Assembly (NCBI GenBank): GCA_903875445.1
Contig: CAIQWD010000089.1
Location: forward strand, 1-64,000
DNA length: 64,000 bases
Direction: 5' to 3'
Source of the DNA: an uncultured delta proteobacterium
Lineage (GTDB): Bacteria > Desulfobacterota > Desulfobulbia > Desulfobulbales > Desulfocapsaceae
Shown here: positions 16,817-26,600 of the stretch, in pieces
Numbering within the stretch: position 1 is the first letter of the stretch
How the letters are laid out: every line of letters starts with the position of its first letter
Translations under genes and position numbers: made by a program
Notes under the pieces: model-generated
Database searches by the model: none
The model's input: the letters and a program-made list of their open reading frames with translations, nothing else
Told to the model about the DNA's origin: nothing

Positions 16817-17448
16817 TTAGTCGGAAATCGCAAACGACAACATATTTGTTGCTCATCGTTTTTTCACTATCGATAGCAACTACAAGTTATGGGAGTTTAC
16901 AAAATTCCGTCGTAAAATACCGAAACAGCGAAATAGTCCAGCAAGATATTGAAAAATTAGGACAATTTGACGAATATATTCGGTATTTTTCCGATTTCAG
17001 TTATTTTCTGCCAAAACATAAAGTCAGTGCCGATTTCGTAAGAGCGCTCATCCTCGCAGAATCCGGTGCCAACGCTAAGGCTGTTTCTGAAAAGAATGCC
17101 CGCGGGCTTGGCCAAATCCTCTTCCCGACAGGTTCGCAAGCCGGTAAAGAGTTGGCAAAATCCCTCACCTTTTTTCGCCATGTTTCCAAAAATAAATTAG
17201 ATAGTCTCAGGGAAGAAGACCTTTTCGACCCGGCCATCAATATCCTTCTCACCTGTTACCTTATAGCTAAATATAATCATAGATTTGATGGTCGCCTGGA
17301 CCTTGTGGTATCTGCTTGGAATGCTGGAGAAAACACTGAATCACTCAGTTTCGGCCAACATGCCCCCTACAGGGAAACAGAAGATCTCATCGGAAAAATT
17401 AATGCATATTATATATACCTGCTGAAAACTCGAAAGTTCCAGAAATAA
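16813..17448 (+). CDS. Periplasmic lytic transglycosylase (SLT domain)
   Basis: 211 aa from ATG 16813, which overlaps the preceding stop (ATGA). A signal peptide (about 1-27, ending near TTSYG) is followed by an SLT-type domain: ILAESGANAKAVS with the catalytic Glu, ARGLGQILFPT, and a C-terminal SAWNAGEN (AYNAGxG-like). It cleaves peptidoglycan between MurNAc and GlcNAc. Overlap with the aminopeptidase gene means coupled translation, which may only reflect compaction. A good terminator follows. Confidence 0.85.
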   Translation: MISRKSQTTTYLLLIVFSLSIATTSYGSLQNSVVKYRNSEIVQQDIEKLGQFDEYIRYFSDFSYFLPKHKVSADFVRALILAESGANAKAVSEKNARGLGQILFPTGSQAGKELAKSLTFFRHVSKNKLDSLREEDLFDPAINILLTCYLIAKYNHRFDGRLDLVVSAWNAGENTESLSFGQHAPYRETEDLIGKINAYYIYLLKTRKFQK

Positions 17449-17505
17449 CATCCTCCTTTTTGCCTTTACTCAGCATAACAACAAACGCCGTGGACAAAAT
17501 CTGAA

Positions 17506-17540
17506 GTGATAATCTGACGTTTGATTATCACAGTCTTTTT
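17506..17540 (+). terminator. Rho-independent terminator after the transglycosylase gene
   Basis: A perfect 9-base stem GTGATAATC (17506-17514) and GATTATCAC (17523-17531), with an 8-base loop, is followed by AGTC and five T residues. Confidence 0.7.
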
Positions 17541-17623
17541 GTGTACTATCGCAATCAAGATACGGGTCGTATTTTCAACAAATCATCTTCTCTTTTTCCC
17601 CTGAACAAATCAAAGGAATGCAA

Positions 17624-19309
17624 ATGAGTACCGACGACAAGAAAATCATCTACTCGATGATCAAAGTAAGTAAATATTATGATAATAAACCAATTCTGAA
17701 AGATATTTCGCTCTCATACTTTTATGGTGCTAAGATTGGCGTTCTCGGCCTCAATGGATCCGGTAAAAGTACCCTTTTGAAAATTCTCGCTGGGATTGAC
17801 AAAGAATTCAATGGAGAAACGCATCTCGCCCCCGGTCATAAAGTTGACTATCTCGAGCAGGAACCACAGCTTGACGCCGACAAGACAGTCAAAGAGATTG
17901 TTGAAGAAGGCGTCCAGGAGACAGTAGATCTCCTTAAGGAATTTAATCAAATCAATGAAAAATTCGCTGAGCCGATGTCAGACGATGAAATGCAGAATCT
18001 GATTGAACGGCAGGGAATTGTGCAGGAAAAACTCGATCATCTGAACGCCTGGGATCTCGATAGTCGCCTGGAAATGGCCATGGACGCCCTGCGTTGCCCG
18101 CCATCCGAGACGAAATGCGGAGTTCTGTCCGGTGGCGAAAAACGCCGAGTGGCCTTGTGTAGAATTCTCCTAAAACAACCCGACATCCTTCTTCTTGACG
18201 AACCTACCAATCACCTGGATGCCGAATCGGTGGCATGGCTGGAACAGCATCTTCAGGCCTATCCGGGGACCATCATTGCCGTAACCCATGACCGATATTT
18301 CCTCGATAACGTCGCCGGATGGATTCTCGAACTCGACCGAGGCCTGGGAATTCCCTGGAAAGGCAACTATTCCTCCTGGCTCGAACAAAAAGAAAAGCGT
18401 TTAGCCATTGAGGAGAAGAAAGAGACCGAACGTCAACGGACCCTCCGCCGGGAACTTGAATGGATAAAAATGTCGCCAAAAGGCAGAAGGAGCAAATCAA
18501 AGGCCCGTATCAGCTCCTATGAAAAATTGTTTTCTCAGGAAACGGAACAACTGGCCAAAGAACTGGAAATCTATATTCCCCCCGGTCAACGTCTTGGTAA
18601 AGTCGTCATCGAAGCTGAGAATGTTAGCAAATGTTTCGGGGATCGTGTCCTCGTTGAACAAATGAATTTCAGTCTGCCCCCGGGGGGAATAGTCGGGGTA
18701 ATTGGTCCAAACGGGGCCGGGAAAACCACCTTGTTCAAAATGATTATTGGCCAGGAAACGGCAGATATTGGTTCTATTCGAATCGGGGAAACCGTAAAAC
18801 TCGCGTATGTCGATCAAAACCGTGACGAACTGGATCCGTCACAAACCATATGGCAAGCGATTGCCGACGGACAAGACACGATTTGGCTCGGCAACCGTGA
18901 AATCAACAGCCGGGCTTACGTCGGTAAGTTCAATTTTTCCGGTACGGATCAACAAAAGAAGGTCGGACTCCTGTCCGGCGGACAGCGCAATCGGGTGCAC
19001 CTGGCACGCACCTTAAAAAAAGGTGGCAATGTCCTGCTTCTCGACGAACCGACCAATGATCTCGACGTGAATACCCTGAGGGCGCTCGAGGAAGCACTCG
19101 AAAATTTCGGCGGATGTGCAGTTGTCATCAGCCATGACCGATGGTTTCTCGACAGGATCGCCACCCATATCTTGGCGTTCGAAGGCGATTCAAAGGTTGT
19201 CTGGTTCGAGGGCAACTATTCAGACTATGAGAAAGACCGAAAAGCCAGGCTAGGAAGTGCTGCCGACCAACCACACCGAATAAAATATCGGCAACTCACC
19301 AGAGTATAA
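17624..19309 (+). CDS. ettA: Energy-dependent translational throttle protein EttA (ABC-F)
   Basis: 561 aa from ATG 17624; the ATG at 17618 is possible, but AAAGGA lies right against it and is well spaced for 17624. Two ABC ATPase domains are present with Walker [10 protein letters not shown] and GPNGAGKTT and signatures LSGGEKRR and LSGGQRNR, no membrane domain, and the arm and linker features of EttA (SMIKVSKYY at the start, [20 protein letters not shown] in the linker). EttA binds the ribosomal E site and gates elongation by ADP/ATP ratio. Single gene behind a terminator. Confidence 0.93.
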   Translation: MSTDDKKIIYSMIKVSKYYDNKPILKDISLSYFYGAKIGVLGLNGSGKSTLLKILAGIDKEFNGETHLAPGHKVDYLEQEPQLDADKTVKEIVEEGVQETVDLLKEFNQINEKFAEPMSDDEMQNLIERQGIVQEKLDHLNAWDLDSRLEMAMDALRCPPSETKCGVLSGGEKRRVALCRILLKQPDILLLDEPTNHLDAESVAWLEQHLQAYPGTIIAVTHDRYFLDNVAGWILELDRGLGIPWKGNYSSWLEQKEKRLAIEEKKETERQRTLRRELEWIKMSPKGRRSKSKARISSYEKLFSQETEQLAKELEIYIPPGQRLGKVVIEAENVSKCFGDRVLVEQMNFSLPPGGIVGVIGPNGAGKTTLFKMIIGQETADIGSIRIGETVKLAYVDQNRDELDPSQTIWQAIADGQDTIWLGNREINSRAYVGKFNFSGTDQQKKVGLLSGGQRNRVHLARTLKKGGNVLLLDEPTNDLDVNTLRALEEALENFGGCAVVISHDRWFLDRIATHILAFEGDSKVVWFEGNYSDYEKDRKARLGSAADQPHRIKYRQLTRV

Positions 19310-19387
19310 AGAAATATGTATTCACTTTTGCGCCAGCCTGTTCCCAGGATGCGTTGAAATTGATTTTTGCTGAAGAGGGAGCGACGA

Positions 19388-19711
19388 TTAGAGATTTTCT
19401 AACTCCTCCCTCATTGATTTCAGAAGAGACAGTTTGCTGCGGGCAATCTCCAATCCCCCAGCTCTGCTTTCTTCCTCGATGGCAAGGGCAATTTCGTGAA
19501 TTCCCACTATCCCGAGGCTCGCCGCTGCCCCCTTGATTGAATGGGCGGCTCTGCACACTTTTATAGCCCCTTCTTCCGCCAGGCCTTGCTCGATGAGTAG
19601 AATATCAGACTGCAAGGAATCTTTGAATATTTCCAGCAACTCCTGCAATAACTCCGCATCGTCGGCAGCCTGCTCCAGAGCAAAAACCTTATCCCATTTT
19701 AACGCATTCAT
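19388..19711 (-). CDS. Solitary Hpt (histidine phosphotransfer) domain protein
   Basis: 107 aa, one Hpt four-helix domain with the phosphorylated His57 in RAAHSIKGAAASLG. It would relay phosphate between a hybrid kinase and a response regulator. ATG 19711 has AGGA upstream. It is the last gene of the minus-strand run purDE-tsaC-hpt but is separated from tsaC by 127 bases. No kinase or receiver gene is next to it; the hybrid CheA at 57 kb already has its own Hpt, so the partner is unknown. Confidence 0.85.
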   Translation of the reverse strand: MNALKWDKVFALEQAADDAELLQELLEIFKDSLQSDILLIEQGLAEEGAIKVCRAAHSIKGAAASLGIVGIHEIALAIEEESRAGGLEIARSKLSLLKSMREELENL

Positions 19712-19838
19712 TATGAAATCCTCGGGTTAAAAGCCAAACCAGCAATCGGACACCCATGAAGCCCCTCCACCCTCTCACAACTGTTGGACTATATTATCAC
19801 ATTTTGTAGGTAGGAAGCAAATCGTCAGGCCATCCTTT

Positions 19839-20507
19839 TCATGAGTTTTTAACAGGGGTTATTATGCTGGAGCGGGTTAGGTGGACAACCTCTTGTCTCA
19901 GTTCGGTAGCGAGATCAATCTGCCCCTGGCGCAATACTGTACATTTCCCGTCATGGAAACCAAGAACAGTCGAACAAAGTCCTGCGGGGGTTTGTCCTCC
20001 ATCGACTATGTAGCTCAAAGAACTTCCAAACATTGTCAACACTTCCGCTGCCGTACTGGCTGGCAACTGACCAGATATATTGGCACTTGTTGCAGTTATC
20101 GGTTTGCCCATTCTCCTGACCAGCTGAGCAGCAATAGGATGGGAAGATACCCTCACCCCAACAGTACCGGAGTTGCCGATAAGCTGTCGACAAATCTCTT
20201 TTTTTGCCGGAAACACTAAAGTCAGTGGTCCCGGCCAATATTTTTCCATAAGTGGTACAAATTCAGGTGGGATATTCTCTGCTATCAATTGTAATTGTTC
20301 CCTGTTTTCAATGAGCAGAAGCAGGGGGTTGTCAGCTTGGCGTCTCTTAACCTTGAAAAGCTTGGTAATCGCTGCAAGAAAATCGGGATCGACAGCGAGG
20401 CCGTAATAGGTCTCCGTCGGAAAAGCAACTATTCCCCCTTCACGTATGCATGTTACTGCCCGGTCAATTGACGAACCGAGCAGCTCTTGTGTAATCTTTT
20501 CAGCCAT
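19839..20507 (-). CDS. tsaC: L-threonylcarbamoyladenylate synthase (TsaC/YrdC/Sua5)
   Basis: 222 aa. The YrdC fold is seen in GGIVAFPTETYYGLAVD, KRRQADNPLLLLI, GPLTLVFP, GVRVSSHP and PITATSANISGQ. It makes threonylcarbamoyl-AMP for the t6A modification of ANN-decoding tRNAs. The C-terminal extension of the Sua5 type is absent, so it is the short form. ATG 20507 overlaps the end of purDE by 8 bases, which argues for coupled translation. Confidence 0.92.
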   Translation of the reverse strand: MAEKITQELLGSSIDRAVTCIREGGIVAFPTETYYGLAVDPDFLAAITKLFKVKRRQADNPLLLLIENREQLQLIAENIPPEFVPLMEKYWPGPLTLVFPAKKEICRQLIGNSGTVGVRVSSHPIAAQLVRRMGKPITATSANISGQLPASTAAEVLTMFGSSLSYIVDGGQTPAGLCSTVLGFHDGKCTVLRQGQIDLATELRQEVVHLTRSSIITPVKNS

Positions 20508-22275
20508 GAATTTTCTTCGCCTTTTCCTCTACTTCTCTGGCCATATTTTCTCGGAATTTTACTAATTTTTCAGCAAGTTCCGGATCGGATAAGGCGAGAA
20601 TCCGGAGAGCCAGTACACCCGCATTTTTCGCTCCTGCCTTACCAATTCCCATGGTTGCCACAGGAACCCCCGGAGGCATCTGCACAGTGGCCAACAAGGC
20701 GTCCAACCCTTTTAGGGATGAGGCATCCAGCGGTACACCAATGACCGGAAGATTGGTATGAGAGGCGAGAACGCCGGCTAGATGTGCAGCCATGCCGGCT
20801 CCGGCGATAATAATCTTCAACCCTCTCTGCTCAGCTGTTTTTGCATATTCAGTTGCCCTTTCCGGGCTTCGGTGGGCGGATGCCACAGTTATTTCACAGC
20901 AAATTTCCATTGATTGAAGAAAATCCGCCGCATTTTTCATAACCTGCAGATCGGAGTCACTGCCCATAACAATGCCAACGAGAGGCTTTCTCGATGGTGC
21001 TACCCCTCGATGTAAAGCTTTGGCACCAATATCTCGTCGAAAATAGCAATTTGTCCATCGTATCAAATCAACTGCACCGTAAGCTCGGGAAATTGCCTCG
21101 TGCAAGTCCTTTCCTATAGCGGTTACACCAAGAACTCGACCGCCATTAGTCACGGACCTTCCCTGTTTTCTTGCTGTCCCGGCATGAAACACCTCTACTC
21201 CCCGGCATTCAGCGGCTTTAGCAAGTCCTTTTATTGTCTTGCCTTTTTCGTAGGCACCAGGATAACCACCGGCTGCCATAACGACACAAACGGTTGGACG
21301 CGGATCAATTTTCATTTCCACCTGTCCCAAGGTCCTGTCTATGACTGACTCGAAGATGTCGATTATATCGCTTTTTAAGCGCATGAGGAGAGGCTGTGCT
21401 TCCGGATCACCGAATCGACAATTGAACTCCAGGACATTAATATCCTTTCCGGATATCATAAGTCCTGCATACAGCATACCTTTGTATGGCCGTCCTTCTG
21501 CTTCCATGCCTTTGATAGTCGGCAGCATGATACGGTTCATCACAAAATCGGCAATCTCACTGGTGACAACAGGCGCAGGTGAGTATGCGCCCATGCCACC
21601 GGTATTGGAACCTTGGTCATTTTCAAATATTGCCTTATGGTCTTGAGATGTCGGCAAGGGTAATATGGTTTTCCCATCAGTAAAAGCAATGAAGGAGGCT
21701 TCCTCTCCAACGAGACATGTTTCAATGACTATTCTGTCTCCGGCACTGCCGAAAGCCTTCTCTGCCATGATAAAATCGACAGCCTGTTTCGCCTCATCAA
21801 CAGTCTTTGCAACAATCACCCCTTTGCCGGCAGCGAGACCATCGGCTTTTACGACAAGAGGCGCCCCACAACTATCAATATATTTTTTTGCCTTCTTTCT
21901 ATCGGTAAAGACTGCAAATGAAGCGGTTGGAATAGTATATTTTTTCAGAAATTCTTTGCAGTAAACCTTACTGCCCTCAAGTTCCGCTGCCCGCTGGCTG
22001 GGTCCGAAGATACGTAATCCATTGGCCTCAAAGACATCAACAATTCCAGCCACCAGGGAGGATTCGGGACCAACCACAGTAAGAGAAATACCTTCTTTTT
22101 TAGCGAATTCCATGAGTGCCTCCACATCCGTCACCGCGATGTCGACACATTCAGCTATCCGACTGATTCCGGCATTGCCTGGGGCGCAATATACCTTTTC
22201 GACTTTTTTGCTTTGTTTGATCTTCCACACCAAAGCATGCTCACGACCACCTGCCCCAATTACTAGAATCTTCAT
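20500..22275 (-). CDS. purD: PurD-PurE fusion: GAR synthetase joined to N5-CAIR mutase
   Basis: 591 aa without a break. Residues 1 to about 424 are phosphoribosylamine-glycine ligase (PurD): MKILVIGAGGREHAL, the ATP-grasp region, and the usual PurD end AISRAYGAVDLI...RRDIGAKAL. From about 430 to 591 it is PurE: GIVMGSDSD and the active-site SAHRSPE, GAGMAAHLAG and GVPLD. Only some six residues separate the two. PurD makes GAR (step 2) and PurE converts N5-CAIR to CAIR (step 6) in purine synthesis. ATG 22275 has GGAG upstream. I know these enzymes as separate proteins, so the direct fusion is unusual. Junction near 20990-21003. Confidence 0.93.
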   Translation of the reverse strand: MKILVIGAGGREHALVWKIKQSKKVEKVYCAPGNAGISRIAECVDIAVTDVEALMEFAKKEGISLTVVGPESSLVAGIVDVFEANGLRIFGPSQRAAELEGSKVYCKEFLKKYTIPTASFAVFTDRKKAKKYIDSCGAPLVVKADGLAAGKGVIVAKTVDEAKQAVDFIMAEKAFGSAGDRIVIETCLVGEEASFIAFTDGKTILPLPTSQDHKAIFENDQGSNTGGMGAYSPAPVVTSEIADFVMNRIMLPTIKGMEAEGRPYKGMLYAGLMISGKDINVLEFNCRFGDPEAQPLLMRLKSDIIDIFESVIDRTLGQVEMKIDPRPTVCVVMAAGGYPGAYEKGKTIKGLAKAAECRGVEVFHAGTARKQGRSVTNGGRVLGVTAIGKDLHEAISRAYGAVDLIRWTNCYFRRDIGAKALHRGVAPSRKPLVGIVMGSDSDLQVMKNAADFLQSMEICCEITVASAHRSPERATEYAKTAEQRGLKIIIAGAGMAAHLAGVLASHTNLPVIGVPLDASSLKGLDALLATVQMPPGVPVATMGIGKAGAKNAGVLALRILALSDPELAEKLVKFRENMAREVEEKAKKIHG

Positions 22276-22372
22276 AGGTTTAACTCCAGTCTCAAATTAT
22301 TATTATCGCATGTATTCAAATCAGTTAGATGGGTTAGACATACCGACCAACACCTGTCGATTTGATTGATCG

Positions 22373-22420
22373 TTGACAAATCGGTAACGAAATATTACAT
22401 GAATGAATGACCATTCATGT
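22373..22420 (+). promoter_or_regulatory. Promoter -35 and palindromic operator of the TetR-family gene
   Basis: A consensus TTGACA (22373-22378) lies upstream of a perfect dyad ATGAATG-AC-CATTCAT (22403-22418); a second arrangement ACATGAAT (22397-22404) and ATTCATGT (22413-22420) uses the same right arm. The dyad falls where the -10 and start of transcription should be, so binding there would block the promoter. The TGAATG/CATTCA half-sites resemble operators of TetR-family fatty-acid regulators (FadR-like). Confidence 0.65.
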
Positions 22421-22465
22421 TTTTTCATGCTTTTATCTATTTACATTTGATCGTTCTTTTTGGGA

Positions 22466-23068
22466 ATGAAAGCAGAAAATAAACACACAAAAATTATTTC
22501 AGCAGCAACGAAGGTATTTGCCAAGAAAGGCTTTTTCACGGCTAGAATATCCGATATTGCCAAGGAAGCCAAGGTTGCTGACGGAACAATTTACCTCTAT
22601 TTCAACAATAAGTACGATATTCTGCTATCGGTATTTGAAGAAGAAGTGGGAAAGATTGTAGAGAATACGGAAAAATTATTGAGTGCAGAATACGATCCCC
22701 GTAAACAGCTGGAGATCTTTGCCTCTCAACACCTCATGGCAATGAAAAAAAACAGGTACCTTGCTGAAGTTATCCAAATTGAGCTTCGGCAAACCCACAA
22801 AGTCATTAAAGAATACCGCGACAATAAATTCAGCAAATATGTCGGAATCGTTGCTGTAATTATCAAACATGGACAAAAAACGGGAATCTACCGACCCGAC
22901 ATCAAACCCGATCTCGCTAAAAGGGCCTTTTTTGGAGCACTTGACGAGATATCCCGTGTTTGGAATGCATCTCTTGAAACCAACTATTCCGTTGAGGAAA
23001 TTGTTACTCAAATGCTATCAATCTTTCTAACGGGCATTCAAATTGATCCGGCCAATCTGCCGGAATAG
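22466..23068 (+). CDS. TetR/AcrR-family transcriptional regulator (FadR-like)
   Basis: 200 aa. The N-terminal helix-turn-helix (about 10-55) has the family pattern ISAATKVFAKKGFFTARISD and VADGTIYLYFNNKYDIL. The C-terminal ligand domain is full length, and its end (SVEEIVTQMLSIFLTGI) recalls FadR-type regulators that bind acyl-CoA. ATG 22466 is chosen over TTG 22460. It stands alone on the plus strand between two minus-strand genes and is preceded by a dyad that looks like its own operator. Target genes elsewhere are unknown; acyl-CoA as ligand is inference from operator and sequence type. Confidence 0.85.
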   Translation: MKAENKHTKIISAATKVFAKKGFFTARISDIAKEAKVADGTIYLYFNNKYDILLSVFEEEVGKIVENTEKLLSAEYDPRKQLEIFASQHLMAMKKNRYLAEVIQIELRQTHKVIKEYRDNKFSKYVGIVAVIIKHGQKTGIYRPDIKPDLAKRAFFGALDEISRVWNASLETNYSVEEIVTQMLSIFLTGIQIDPANLPE

Positions 23069-23096
23069 TTCTTTCTCTCCCGTTTCTTTCCCGGTT

Positions 23097-23582
23097 TTAT
23101 TGAAACTTCGAGGAATGGATGGCGATTACCTCAAACTCTCTTGTCCCGCCTGGTGTAATGGTTTGCACTTCGTCTCCGACCTCTTTGCCAAGCATGCTTT
23201 TTCCCAAAGGAGATAAGACTGAAATAGAACCTTTTTTAACATCGGCCTCCTCCGGACCCAAAAGCTGATAGGTGATTTCTTCTTCAGTGTCAAGATCCAG
23301 CAGTTGCACAACTGTGCCGAACACTATGATTTTCGAATTGACTTTTGAGCAATCGATAACCTCAGCCCTTGCCAGCTTATCTTTTAATTCAATAATCCTA
23401 CCCTCGATATGTCCTTGGCGATCTTTGGCGGCATGGTATTCGGCATTCTCCTTCAGATCGCCATGTTCCCGTGCTGTTTCAATCGCCTTAACCACCTTAC
23501 TTCGTTCAATCCTCTCTAAACGATACAACTCATCGCGCAATTTTTGATTGCCGGTTTTCGACATAGGTATTCTTGTAATCAT
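23097..23582 (-). CDS. greA: Transcription elongation factor GreA
   Basis: 161 aa. An N-terminal coiled coil bears the family signature GDLKENAEYHAAKD, whose acidic tip residues enter the RNA polymerase secondary channel, followed by the C-terminal FKBP-like domain (ISVLSPLGKSMLGKEVGDEV). It rescues backtracked polymerase by stimulating transcript cleavage. ATG 23582 has GGAGGAG close upstream. It lies just below a terminator that separates it from the large TPR gene. Confidence 0.93.
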   Translation of the reverse strand: MITRIPMSKTGNQKLRDELYRLERIERSKVVKAIETAREHGDLKENAEYHAAKDRQGHIEGRIIELKDKLARAEVIDCSKVNSKIIVFGTVVQLLDLDTEEEITYQLLGPEEADVKKGSISVLSPLGKSMLGKEVGDEVQTITPGGTREFEVIAIHSSKFQ

Positions 23583-23594
23583 TTACTCCTCCAT

Positions 23595-23641
23595 AAAAAA
23601 ATCCTGCAAGAATCCAAGAGGTAAAGGATTCTCCTGCAGGA
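23595..23641 (-). terminator. Rho-independent terminator of the large TPR gene
   Basis: The two arms TCCTGCA-AGAATCC (23602-23615) and GGATTCT-CC-TGCAGGA (23626-23641) pair over 14 bases with a two-base bulge. On the minus strand the stem is followed by seven T residues (23595-23601 in reverse). Confidence 0.75.
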
Positions 23642-23663
23642 GCTAAAAGTCAAGATATTGATA

Positions 23664-26600
23664 TTACCAACGATAATGCAGAGAGAAATACAAACCTTTC
23701 TCTTCAAAAACATCACTCTTTGTAAATGTAACGTTGCCTTTTAATAGGAAATGCGGATTCATTTCAAGGAAAATATCAAACTTGCCGGAATAAGATAATA
23801 TGTTCAGGTCATCATAGCCAATGGAATTATCAAGTGAATAATAACTGATTTTCCGTTTCTCCCCCTGTTGGTACCCAAGGAAATCGTGCTGAAAGTGCAA
23901 GGTAAGAAAGTTTTCTGAAAATGAAGCGGGACTCCAATAATTCAATACGTTATGAACCTGAGTGTCCGGAACCTGCAGATCTTGTCGATTACTTTCAGTA
24001 TTTTTAAAAAACTGGTAATCGTAACGAAGAGACAGGTGAACGGATTCTCCGAATATTCCGTAGGAGGTATAACCGTGAATTTTATTCTGGCTGTTATTGT
24101 CACTGTAGTTGCGATGACGGAAATCACCACCAAAGGTCAAACCGAGAGGGGTTTCGCAATAAATCCCCGTTTCAATTTCCTGCAGTGTTATCCCTTCGTT
24201 CAGGGCCATTACCGTATCGTCAACCAAGCTTTTTCCCCACTCGATTGAGGTATGAAAAAACTCGTCCAACTGGCCTTTCAGCTCGATTTTATAGAGCAAT
24301 TGTGCATTGCTGGTGTTATCCATCTGGTCTATACCTCCACCCAAAATGAGTTCGTAATCCTTGGCGAATTCATATATGGCTGAGCTATAGAGCGAATTGC
24401 CTCCAGTTGATGCCGATGTGTGAACAGATTGATAGTGATTGTTTGAATATTCTAAACGAATATCCGTATCAAGGTCGGGAGTGAACCAGAACGAAGTGCC
24501 CACCCTGCGTGTTTCCATATCAATAAAACCGCCACGCCCATCCTTGGTGGAAAATGTTGCATTGAAGATATTCTGCGGACTTAATTGCAGTGAACTCCTT
24601 TCGATAGACTTCTCCAATTCCGGTGACGTGGTTCCGGAGTTTTGAATGGCCTCGTATACCTGCGCTTCTTTACGATATTTGCCAACCCTACCATAAATGG
24701 CTGCGAGATCAATCATCCCCTCTTGGGTTCCTTGTTCATCCACTAGCCGCTTATAGCTCTGTTCGGCGAAAGTATAATTTTTTTCGAAATTGGCCTTTCT
24801 GGCGAGATATTCGGTACTAATCATCTTCTGCCAGCTATAGAGCTCATAATGATCTGCAACTATTTTCCCAGCTTCATTGGTGAAATTTTCACCAAGAAAA
24901 GCCGGCTCCATCAATTCGGCAATAGTGTCCGGTTCTGATTGGAGAAGAACAAGGATGGAGTTCCAGATCGTTTTCTCCCTGGCAAGATAGAGATAATTTA
25001 TCTGCTTTTGGCGAAATTCCTCAATCAACAGTTCCAGAGTCGAAGGAAACAAAAGTTTTCGATAGATCTGCAAAGCTTTTTCATGTTGTTTATCCCCCCA
25101 CAACAACCTTGCCTGTGTGAGCAATTCTTCAATGTCGTCGGAAGGGGCAAGCCCGGAGATGGCAGTATCGACGTTTTCCATTCCTCCATTGTTTTGTTCC
25201 AACAGTGCCAGCCCCTTGCCATAATTGCCTCGCCGGATTTCAACTTCTACAAGTCTTTTAGTAAAATATGATTCTTCCGGAAATAACTTGCTTAACTGGA
25301 TAAGTGGCGCCACCGCTTCACTGTATCTTCCACGGGCAAAAAGCAGTTTTGCCAATAGAACTCTGCCAACCACTGACTCAGGGCAACGCTGTAATACTGT
25401 TTGTATCCGGTGCTCGGCATCATCATAATCTTGGTGTCCAAGGTCAGTACCAATAATTGCCAGAAGGTGGCTGGTTCTCGGGCCAGACCTAACTAACAAG
25501 TTGTTATTATAAATATCTTCATTTGAATGTTGTTTAAGTTTTTTCTCGAGAAGGCTTCGCAGAGTAATGATCTCCGGGTCAAAGATACCGGTATCCCGAT
25601 GTTTTTCCAAATGCTGCAAAACACCTTTGTAGTCACCGAGATAGTATCTCAACCAGCAACGCTCTTTTTCCAGTTCGGCCCGTAAGGGGATAATCTCTTT
25701 GCCGGATTGATAATTCGGTGCGGTGTTCAAGAAATCTTCGATCAAAGAGTCGGCAGCCTCATATTCTCTTTCAGCTTTGGCAATTCTCACTTTGAGGAGA
25801 AGACGACGATAACCGTCCGAGCTATACGGAGAATCCGTTTTTTCGGAAACAGTGCTTTTCACCAACACGCCATACCATGCCTTTGCGGTCGTAAGGTTTT
25901 TGTCGACCAAGGCATTATCGGTTAGTTTGAAAAGCACTTCATTGACGGACCGTTTATCTGTCAGAAGCTGCCTGAGCAGCTGTTCGGCTTTCCTGGTTTT
26001 TCCTTCCTGTCGAAGAACACTTGCAAGGTGCAAATCCATCCTGTCTAGTGTTTTTTTGTCTCGAGAATAATCACTCCTAAATCGATTACTTATGAGTCCA
26101 TATTCGCGAAACAGATGATTTCTAGCCAACTCGTCTAAATAAGTAAATAATATCTCCTTGTCCGGTGGTCGCTTGCCATTTTTCATCCCTCCCTCAAAAA
26201 TTGCTTTCAGTTTCGTGACATCGCCAAGGGAACCAGCCAGCTCAAGAGAGGTTTTTCTCACCTCAAAATCGCCGGCATCAATTTGTAAAGCAGCTTCATA
26301 GGAAGATAACGCATCGGATTCCCGCTCCAATTCAATCTCAATTTTGGCCCTTAATAGATAATAGGCTTTAGTCCTGTTGTGTTTCTGAACTATCTGATCA
26401 AGAGAGTTGAGGGCATTTTCATACTGCTTACTATCTGAATATTTCTGAGCCAGACGCCTGGAGATGGTTTCGTCATCCGGGTGGTGATGATGAATAATTG
26501 CGAGGATGTCGAGACATTCCTTCATCATCCCTTTGCCCTCTAGCAAATCGGCCATCTGCAGATAGATAGCTATTCGATTCGGTGTCACTTTGGCAAGATC

